DNA from: an uncultured Prevotellaceae bacterium
GTDB taxonomy: Bacteria > Bacteroidota > Bacteroidia > Bacteroidales > Bacteroidaceae
Direction: 5' to 3'
Assembly (NCBI GenBank): GCA_902774795.1
Contig: CACYKA010000009.1
Location: forward strand, 1-64,000
DNA: 64,000 bases
Position numbers and translations under genes: made by a program. Shown piece after piece: positions 24,100 to 29,934 of the stretch; position 1 is the first letter of the stretch; each line of letters begins with the position of its first letter. The notes below the pieces were generated by a model. It was not told where the DNA came from, did not search any database, and worked only from the letters and a program-made list of their open reading frames with translations.

Positions 24100-24156
24100 T
24101 AAAACGGGATTTTTTTTTATTTCCATGACGGAGTACCTTCGACAAAGTCAAAATTA
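24079..24156 (-). repeat. Palindromic promoter repeat, copy 2
   Basis: This copy matches 5251-5335 over AAGTTATGAGAAAT, CAAATAAAA, CCATGACGGAGTA and TTCGACAAAGTCAA. The inner palindrome is partly degraded here. The rest of the 24050-24355 gap shows only an A-rich stretch and no gene. Confidence 0.75.
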
Positions 24157-24355
24157 CGAATTTATTTTTAATCTCCAAAAGAAAAGGGCAAAAAAAAGCC
24201 TCTACAGGCAATTATGCTTCATGGGGGAGGGCTTTGCGTCGGCGTTTGCAGAATGAATAGGGCTGTTAGTTGAAGAAATTTTACGGAACGGGAGATTTGT
24301 CGTACCTTCGTGCCGGAATTATAAACAATAATTTTATGTCTCAAGCGTTATCATT

Positions 24356-25594
24356 ATGACAAGAAATTTTTGGATGAAACAGTCATCACGACAGGAAAAT
24401 ATCATATATCTGGTGATGTGGGCCATACTCTTTGTGAGTCCCATCCTAAGCATGTATATCAGCATCGTCGCAGGCGAACGCAGCAGTTTTGAATGGCACG
24501 ACCTGTGGTATGTCTGGCAGAAATTCCTCGTATTTCTCGGCCTCTTCCTCATTCACAATTTCCTCCTAGCCCCCATACTGATTAACCGTCATCACAAGGT
24601 AGGATATTTCTCGCTGATAACGGTCGTCGTGGCATGCTTCGCCCTTTACCAATGCACCACTCGCCCTGAGCGCCCGGGCCCCAGACATGAGCCAATGGAA
24701 GAGCGGATGCCACCCGAGGAAATGGAACAGCAGATGCCGCCCGAGGGACCAGGGATGCCGCCCGAGGGACTACGGAAGAAACACGAGGTGCCAAGGACTC
24801 CGAATGCTTCCGGTGTTCCGGAGGCTCCAAAGGGGGCGACACTTCGTCCGGCTCACGGTCCGAAACATGATCACGTGAGACCGCCTGTCATCGTGGGTGA
24901 ACGTGATATCGTGGCTACGGTAATTCTCATTCTGATGTTTGGCATGAACCTAGGCATTAAGGCTTATTCCAAAAGCCGTAATGACCAAAGAAAACTGGCA
25001 GAGCTGGAGAAGCAGAATGTGGAACAGCAGTTGGAGTATCTGAAATATCAGATTAATCCGCACTTCTTCATGAATACGCTGAATAACATCCACGCCCTCG
25101 TAGATATCGACCCGAAAAAGGCGCAGGAGACGATTCTTGAGCTGTCGAAGATGATGCGATTCATACTCTACGAAGGTGACAAAAACGGTGTACCTCTCTC
25201 AAGGGAGATGGAGTTTATCAGGACCTATATCAATCTGATGCGGCTGCGCTATACTGACAAGGTGACGATAAGCGTTGATCTGCCGACGGAGGTGCCTGAC
25301 AAGACGATTCCGCCGCTGATGCTTATCAGCTTTGTCGAGAACGCCTTCAAACACGGCGTCAGCTACCAGCATCCGTCATTCATACATATAAAGGTGGATG
25401 TGGACTCAAAACTGACTTTCACTTGCCAGAATTCAAAGGCTGAAAAGCCCAATCAGGAGAAAGGCGGCATGGGGCTTGTCAATGTGCGAAAGCGACTGGA
25501 CTTGCTCTATGACAAAAACTATACGCTGAACATTGATGACGCTCCAAACGTATATTCAGTCAAGCTCGTCATACCGTTAAACCGTAAACAATAA
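24356..25594 (+). CDS. LytS-type sensor histidine kinase
   Basis: 412 residues. Three membrane helices lie in residues 17-102, then a Pro/Glu/Met-rich segment (repeated MPPEE/MPPEG, about residues 105-180) and a fourth helix (181-205). The cytoplasmic part begins with a coiled coil, then the His-kinase block YLKYQINPHFFMNTLNNIHALVDIDP (phospho-acceptor His near residue 235) and the ATPase N-box LISFVENAFKHGV, and ends MGLVNVRKRLDLLY. This is the HPK8/YehU-like class that works with LytTR regulators; the partner gene follows 26 bases later. The extracytoplasmic Pro/Met-rich loop could sense metal or oxidant, but that is a guess. Confidence 0.9.
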   Translation: MTRNFWMKQSSRQENIIYLVMWAILFVSPILSMYISIVAGERSSFEWHDLWYVWQKFLVFLGLFLIHNFLLAPILINRHHKVGYFSLITVVVACFALYQCTTRPERPGPRHEPMEERMPPEEMEQQMPPEGPGMPPEGLRKKHEVPRTPNASGVPEAPKGATLRPAHGPKHDHVRPPVIVGERDIVATVILILMFGMNLGIKAYSKSRNDQRKLAELEKQNVEQQLEYLKYQINPHFFMNTLNNIHALVDIDPKKAQETILELSKMMRFILYEGDKNGVPLSREMEFIRTYINLMRLRYTDKVTISVDLPTEVPDKTIPPLMLISFVENAFKHGVSYQHPSFIHIKVDVDSKLTFTCQNSKAEKPNQEKGGMGLVNVRKRLDLLYDKNYTLNIDDAPNVYSVKLVIPLNRKQ

Positions 25595-25612
25595 ACCGTA
25601 AACTCTAAACTT
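25576..25612. repeat. 7-base unit array (AACCGTA / AACTCTA)
   Basis: Units AACCGTA, AACAATA, AACCGTA, AACTCTA and AACTTTA overlap the last kinase codons and fill the gap before the response regulator gene. Confidence 0.75.
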
Positions 25613-25620
25613 TATCCCTC

Positions 25621-26379
25621 ATGATACGATGCATGGCCATAGACGATGAGCCCCTGGCTCTCCAGCAGATTACAACCTACATCAGTAAGGTGCCTTTCCT
25701 CGAACTGGTGGCTCAATGCCAGAGTGCCGTAGAGGCGCGTCAGTTCCTTGAGCAGGATACTGTCGATGCCATATTCTGCGATATCAACATGCCGGACCTT
25801 AACGGTATGGATTTCGTGAAGTCGCTCACGGTTGCGCCTCTCATCGTGTTTACCACAGCATACGCGGAATATGCCGTAGAGGGTTTTAAGGTCAATGCTG
25901 TTGACTACCTTCTGAAACCTTTCGGCTTGCAGGACTTCCAAAGGGCGGCAAACCGCCTGAAGGAACGGATGGAAGGGGGGACTAATGGCTTACAGGGTTC
26001 AAGTGGTTCAATGGGTTCAAGTAGTTTAAGGGGGGCAAGTGGTTCGACAGACGATGTTCTCTTCCTAAAGACGGACTACCGCATTGTGAAGGTGAGTGTG
26101 CCGGAGATACGTTACATCGAGGGTATGAGTGAGTACCTGAAGGTGTGGGTGGAAGGTGAGGCGAAACCTGTTGTGACTCTCCTGTCGATGAAAAAGATAG
26201 AGGAGAGGCTGCCGGACAACTTCATGCGCATACATCGTTCATATATAGTGAACCTCAACAAGATTCAGGAGGTGAATAAGAACAGGGTCATCATGGATGC
26301 GGACGTCAGTCTGCCCATAGGGGATATGTATAAGGAAACGTTCCAGAGTTATCTTGATTCGAAGTTTTTGGGAAAGTAA
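25621..26379 (+). CDS. LytTR-family response regulator
   Basis: 252 residues. The receiver domain spans residues 1-117, with the acidic pocket at IDDEP, the phospho-acceptor Asp in IFCDINMPDLNG and the Lys in LLKPFG. The LytTR DNA-binding domain spans about 150-250 (FLKTDYRIVKVSVPEIRYIEGMSEYLKVW ... FMRIHRSYIVNLNKIQEVNKNRV). The linker is unusual: GLQGSSGSMGSSSLRGASGS, encoded by 9-base tandem repeats (25986-26047). It should control genes in response to the kinase encoded just upstream. Confidence 0.93.
   Translation: MIRCMAIDDEPLALQQITTYISKVPFLELVAQCQSAVEARQFLEQDTVDAIFCDINMPDLNGMDFVKSLTVAPLIVFTTAYAEYAVEGFKVNAVDYLLKPFGLQDFQRAANRLKERMEGGTNGLQGSSGSMGSSSLRGASGSTDDVLFLKTDYRIVKVSVPEIRYIEGMSEYLKVWVEGEAKPVVTLLSMKKIEERLPDNFMRIHRSYIVNLNKIQEVNKNRVIMDADVSLPIGDMYKETFQSYLDSKFLGK
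25986..26047. repeat. 9-base tandem repeats in the response regulator linker
   Basis: GGTTCAAGT, GGTTCAATG, GGTTCAAGT and related units repeat with a 9-base period, which keeps the frame. They encode a Gly/Ser linker between the receiver and DNA-binding domains. Confidence 0.75.
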
Positions 26380-26382
26380 AAT

Positions 26383-26420
26383 CCCCCTCCGATGCTTTTT
26401 TGTGTCGCATAAGAGGGGGG
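26383..26420. terminator. Hairpin between convergent genes, possible two-way terminator
   Basis: CCCCCTC-cg-ATGC pairs with GCAT-aa-GAGGGGG around a T-rich loop between the response regulator and the leftward outer-membrane gene. There is no long U run on either side. Confidence 0.5.
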
Positions 26421-26439
26421 GTATCTAACTAAAGAAGAA

Positions 26440-27171
26440 TTACGGCTGCAGTGTCAGACCAAACACGAAGTATGCTTTCTGCGTACATGGGTTGGCCGTA
26501 ATCTGACCGAAGATAGGTATAGAGAACGTGTCAGTAATCTTAATCGGCTTGGTAGCCCTGAGTGCCAGGTTGGTAACAGCAAAGCCTGTCGTACCATAGA
26601 AATCGGTAGCATAAGGTACTGCACCTGCCGTTCCATTCCAGTCAACAGTAAAGAGTTTGAATGGGACGTTGATTTCAAAGTAACTACTGTAAGCACGCTT
26701 GCCTTTCTTGTTAAAGCCATCGTTGCCGGCAAAGTTCGTAAACCACTTTATGGCTGCAAATCCAAAGTCATAACCTACGAAGCCCTCGAAAACGTGGTTC
26801 GTGCTGTGTGCACTATATTTGAAGTAACGGCTATCAGGGTCAAGACCTACGTTGAACCAATAGTCGGTGATACCGAAATTAAAGCCCTTAATGGTATAGT
26901 CGAGCGTCAGGTCAAACTCCTTTACATCGTCAGAGTTGGTAAGACCATAACTACCCCATGCTGTCAGTTTCAGACCTTTATATCCAACACCGAGTGTAGG
27001 CTGCACAGCCACATCACCCATATCAATACCACGCCAGATGTACTGGTTCACGAAGTCGGCTGCTATTGTTGTCTCTATCTTTTTCTTTGCCTCGACCTCA
27101 GTCTCAGCCTCCTGTGCATAAGCTGTCGCACCAGCAATCAGCCCTAATGCAAATAAAACAATCTTTTTCAT
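26440..27171 (-). CDS. Outer-membrane beta-barrel protein of the AmtB operon
   Basis: 243 residues with a signal peptide ending ATAYAQ. The mature part alternates hydrophobic and polar residues with many Tyr/Trp/Phe (DFVNQYIWRGIDMGDVAVQPTLGVGYKGLKLTAWGSYGL) and ends in a strand rich in Phe/Leu (YFVFGLTLQP), as expected for a barrel. It resembles putative porins of the TorF/Gcw_chp type. It follows amtB by 42 bases on the same strand, so a role in passage of ammonium or another nitrogen compound through the outer membrane is inferred from position only. Confidence 0.78.
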   Translation of the reverse strand: MKKIVLFALGLIAGATAYAQEAETEVEAKKKIETTIAADFVNQYIWRGIDMGDVAVQPTLGVGYKGLKLTAWGSYGLTNSDDVKEFDLTLDYTIKGFNFGITDYWFNVGLDPDSRYFKYSAHSTNHVFEGFVGYDFGFAAIKWFTNFAGNDGFNKKGKRAYSSYFEINVPFKLFTVDWNGTAGAVPYATDFYGTTGFAVTNLALRATKPIKITDTFSIPIFGQITANPCTQKAYFVFGLTLQP

Positions 27172-27179
27172 AATTTCTT

Positions 27180-27217
27180 TAACCTTTAATCATTAACCTT
27201 TAACCATTAACCATTAG
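27180..27217. repeat. 7-base unit array (AACCTTT / AACCATT)
   Basis: Units AACCTTT, AATCATT, AACCTTT, AACCATT and AACCATT fill the gap between amtB and the outer-membrane gene and touch the amtB stop. Confidence 0.8.
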
Positions 27218-28470
27218 TTGTAGCACGCTTCTCCGTGCTCATAGATGTCAAGTCCTTCTTCTTCTATACGTGCATCTACACGCAGACCGTGTATCTTCTT
27301 GATGCCATAGAACAGAATGAATCCACATACAGCTGCCCAGAGGTCTATCATCAGGATACCGAAAGCCTGTGCTCCGAAGAATCCCCAGCCGCCACCATAG
27401 AAGGCGCCAGTCTCAGTTGCCAGCAGACCTGTCATCAGGGTACCCAGAATACCGCATACACCATGTACAGAGCTTGCACCCACTGGGTCGTCGATATGAA
27501 GCTTGTGGTCGATAAACTCAATAGAGAATACCAGTACCAGTCCGCAAACGAGTCCGATGATGATTGCACCCAGAGGAGATACCAGGTCACAACCTGCCGT
27601 AATACCTACGAGACCTGCCAGCACACCGTTCAGAGTCAGTGACAGAGAAGGCTTGCCATACTTTATATAGGTGAGGAACATCGTTGCCACACCGCCTGCA
27701 GCTGCTGCAAGGTTGGTGGTAAGGAATACATGAGAGATAGCGATACGGTTTACCTCACCACTTGCTGCCAGCTGTGAACCTGGGTTGAAGCCAAACCATC
27801 CGAGCCAGAGGATGAACACACCCAGAGCTGCCATAGTAAGGTTGTGACCAGGGATAGCGCGGCTCTTGTGGTCCTTGCTATACTTGCCAAGACGTGGGCC
27901 CAGTGCCATAGCACCAATCAGAGCCAGCACACCACCTACGCTATGCACAATGGCAGAGCCTGCAAAGTCGTGGAATACATCACCGAATGTGCTCATCATA
28001 AATCCGTCAGCAGCATCGTTGCAAAGCCAGCCGCCGCCCCATGTCCAGTGACCCTCTACAGGGTAGATAATCAGGGAGATGATGGCACTGTAAATAAGAT
28101 ACATAGAGAACTTGGTACGTTCTGCCATAGCACCGCTCACGATAGTAGCTGCCGTAGCACAGAATACCGTCTCGAAAATCAGGAAGCCCTCTACGGGCAG
28201 ATCGCTCTTGTAGAATGACAGGTCACCCCAGTTTGGCATACCGATGAAACCACCAAGGGCATCGCTGCCGAACATGATTCCGAAACCTAAGAAGAAGAAC
28301 AGCAGTGAGCCGAACATGAAATCGACAAAGTTCTTCATCAGGATGTTGGCAGTGTTCTTACTACGCGTAAAACCTGCTTCACACAGCGCAAAACCGGGCT
28401 GCATCCAGAAAACCAACATGGCTGCCAATAGCATCCATACGGTATCAAGTGATAATCCAATCTCGTTCAT
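27214..28470 (-). CDS. amtB: Ammonium transporter AmtB
   Basis: 418 residues with about eleven membrane helices. Pore landmarks are visible: GFALCEAGFTRSKNTANI near the N terminus, FAGSAIVHSVGGVLAL with the first pore His, WLGWFGFNPGS, and DDPVGASSVHGVCGILGTL with the second pore His. It should conduct ammonium across the inner membrane under control of the PII protein encoded 54 bases upstream. The spacer before its ATG is a run of TTTGTG-type repeats shared with the glnK leader. Confidence 0.96.
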   Translation of the reverse strand: MNEIGLSLDTVWMLLAAMLVFWMQPGFALCEAGFTRSKNTANILMKNFVDFMFGSLLFFFLGFGIMFGSDALGGFIGMPNWGDLSFYKSDLPVEGFLIFETVFCATAATIVSGAMAERTKFSMYLIYSAIISLIIYPVEGHWTWGGGWLCNDAADGFMMSTFGDVFHDFAGSAIVHSVGGVLALIGAMALGPRLGKYSKDHKSRAIPGHNLTMAALGVFILWLGWFGFNPGSQLAASGEVNRIAISHVFLTTNLAAAAGGVATMFLTYIKYGKPSLSLTLNGVLAGLVGITAGCDLVSPLGAIIIGLVCGLVLVFSIEFIDHKLHIDDPVGASSVHGVCGILGTLMTGLLATETGAFYGGGWGFFGAQAFGILMIDLWAAVCGFILFYGIKKIHGLRVDARIEEEGLDIYEHGEACYN

Positions 28471-28476
28471 AATCCT

Positions 28477-28521
28477 GAAAATTTGTGTTTGTGTTGTGTT
28501 TGTGTTTGTGTTGTTGTCTCA
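28477..28521. repeat. TTTGTG repeat run between glnK and amtB
   Basis: An alternating TTTGTG/TTGTG run ends in GTGTTTGTGTTGTTGTCT. The same 18-base end recurs at about 28945-28962 in the glnK leader. Confidence 0.7.
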
Positions 28522-28524
28522 AAA

Positions 28525-28872
28525 TTACTTTTTGTCTCTCAGAACGGTGTCGCCGTTCTCGCCAGTGCGAATGCTCCAAGTGTCAATCATGTCACTTACG
28601 AAGATGCGGCCGTCTCCTACCTCACCAGTATGAGCTACCTTCAGAATCACCTTCACCGTCGGGTCAACGAACTGGTCGCGGCATACGATGGTCAGCGCCA
28701 CACGCTCAATTACGTCCGTCGAGTACTGAACGCCACGGTAGATTCTCTCCTGACGGCTCTGGCCGATGCCGTGAACGTTATGGTACTCAAACCAGTCAAT
28801 GTCCGACTGTAGCAGTGCTTCCTTCACATCCTCGAACTTCGTCTTGCGGATGATTGCTTCAATCTTTTTCAT
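28525..28872 (-). CDS. glnK: P-II nitrogen regulatory protein
   Basis: 115 residues, normal PII length. It begins MKKIEAIIRKTKFEDVKEAL. The T-loop is GIGQSRQERIYRGVQYSTDV, including the Tyr in IYRGVQY where uridylylation occurs in proteobacteria. The C-terminal block VGDGRIFVSDMIDTWSIRTGENGD matches the nucleotide-binding B/C-loop region. The T-loop lacks the usual GRG-QKG start, as in many Bacteroidota versions. It heads the glnK-amtB-porin operon and should block AmtB when nitrogen is plentiful. Confidence 0.93.
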   Translation of the reverse strand: MKKIEAIIRKTKFEDVKEALLQSDIDWFEYHNVHGIGQSRQERIYRGVQYSTDVIERVALTIVCRDQFVDPTVKVILKVAHTGEVGDGRIFVSDMIDTWSIRTGENGDTVLRDKK

Positions 28873-28944
28873 AACTTTCCTTTTACCTTATTTAATTAAT
28901 ACTACCCCCTCGCTTGGGGCCTTGCGTTTGTGTGAAAAAAAGTG

Positions 28945-29006
28945 TTTGTGTTGTTGTCTTATTCACTGTTAACGCACACAATTTTTGATTTCTGAGTGCA
29001 AAGGTA
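28945..29006 (-). promoter_or_regulatory. glnK promoter -7 box and CA-rich leader
   Basis: TACCTTTG on the minus strand (28999-29006) is followed by a leader with AGACAACAACACAAACAC, the same 18 bases that precede amtB. No clear -33 TTTG is visible. The rest of the 28873-29287 gap is AT-rich and shows no gene. Confidence 0.5.
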
Positions 29007-29224
29007 ATGCATTTTGTTAGATTATCAAGTATAATTCTTTCTATTTGTTTGTAAAAAGATTATGTAAATATCACTTTGTAAAGTTTTAGTATTCAAAACT
29101 TCTCACATTGCTTACACCTTGTCTTTAAAACTTCCCAAAACGTTACAATGTGTCAAAATACCCACAAAAAACATAGCTCATTTGTATATTCTTGCGTTCG
29201 GAAATTAGAAAAAAATGAATAAAA

Positions 29225-29256
29225 TTTGGTTATTTCAGATTGTTTTCATAACTTTG
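29225..29256 (+). promoter_or_regulatory. Bacteroides-type promoter for the nitroreductase
   Basis: TTTG (29225-29228), 20 bases, then TAACTTTG (29249-29256). The ATG is at 29288. Confidence 0.75.
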
Positions 29257-29287
29257 CCAGCAGAAACCACTTAAATATAGCTACTAT

Positions 29288-29785
29288 ATGAAATTCTTAG
29301 ATTTAGTAAAACAGAGGTATAGCTGCAGGAGCTATCAGGCAAAGAGTGTGGAACAGGAGAAGCTGGACTACGTGATGGAGTGTGTGCGCTTTGCGCCGTC
29401 AGCTGTCAATAAGCAGCCTTGGAAATTCCGCATAGTGAAGAATGATGAAGACAAGGCAAAGCTTCAGAGGTGTTATGACCGCGAATGGTTCCAGACTGCT
29501 CCGATGTATGTCATCTGCAGCATTTTGCATGATGTGGAGTGGGTACGTGCCGACGGCAAGCATCATGGCGACATCGACATCGCTATTGCCGTTGAGCATC
29601 TGTGTCTGGCGGCTACTGAGCAGGGTCTTGCTACCTGCTGGGTATGTAACTTTGATGCCGAAAAATGCATACGGCTTTTTGATTTCGATGACGACGAAGA
29701 GCCTGCTGTGCTGATACCTATTGGCTATGCAGCAGACGAAGTGAGGGAGAAAACCCGCAAGCCAGTGGAAGAGATTATTGGTTAA
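29288..29785 (+). CDS. Nitroreductase-family flavoprotein
   Basis: 165 residues, a short single-domain form. It begins MKFLDLVKQRYSCRSYQAKSVEQEKL, where RYSCRSY is the FMN-binding start of the family, followed by VRFAPSAVNKQPWKFRIV and ATEQGLATCWVCNFD. It should be an NAD(P)H-dependent FMN enzyme reducing nitro, quinone or similar compounds in the cytoplasm; the true substrate cannot be deduced. It has its own promoter. A hairpin repeat (A5) and a second repeat (B1) separate it from the next gene. Confidence 0.9.
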   Translation: MKFLDLVKQRYSCRSYQAKSVEQEKLDYVMECVRFAPSAVNKQPWKFRIVKNDEDKAKLQRCYDREWFQTAPMYVICSILHDVEWVRADGKHHGDIDIAIAVEHLCLAATEQGLATCWVCNFDAEKCIRLFDFDDDEEPAVLIPIGYAADEVREKTRKPVEEIIG

Positions 29786-29795
29786 GGGCTAGCGG

Positions 29796-29838
29796 TTCTT
29801 TCAGTCGCTTCGCTTTGTGAAAGCGGCAGAGCCGAGCG
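29796..29838 (-). repeat. Hairpin repeat family A, copy A5
   Basis: Minus strand: CGGC-TCT-GCCG, then a second hairpin closed by CTTTCA/TGAAAG around a 14-15 base loop, then AA. Units AACCGTT and AACCGCT flank it. Confidence 0.75.
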
Positions 29839-29870
29839 AACGGTTATTGGTTATTGAAAAACTGTAAACA

Positions 29871-29913
29871 GGACTCCGAGCTTGCTCGCCTGAGCACCTA
29901 CGGAGCGCAAGAA
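29871..29913 (+). repeat. Hairpin repeat family B, copy B1
   Basis: CTCCG pairs with CGGAG and CTTGC with GCAAG; the element ends AAGAA as family A does. AACTGTA/AACGGTA units flank both sides. A copy with extra sequence inside the loop lies at 61655-61747. Confidence 0.7.
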
Positions 29914-29934
29914 ACGGTAAACTGTAAACTATAT

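Noticed and set aside
28873..29287. Small RNA gene or riboswitch in the glnK upstream gap
   Set aside because: The region is AT-rich, with two divergent promoters and no conserved structure or terminator that I can recognise.
29854..29934. Longer N terminus for the glycosidase
   Set aside because: These codons are the translation of repeat B1 and heptads; a proper signal peptide begins at the ATG at 29935.
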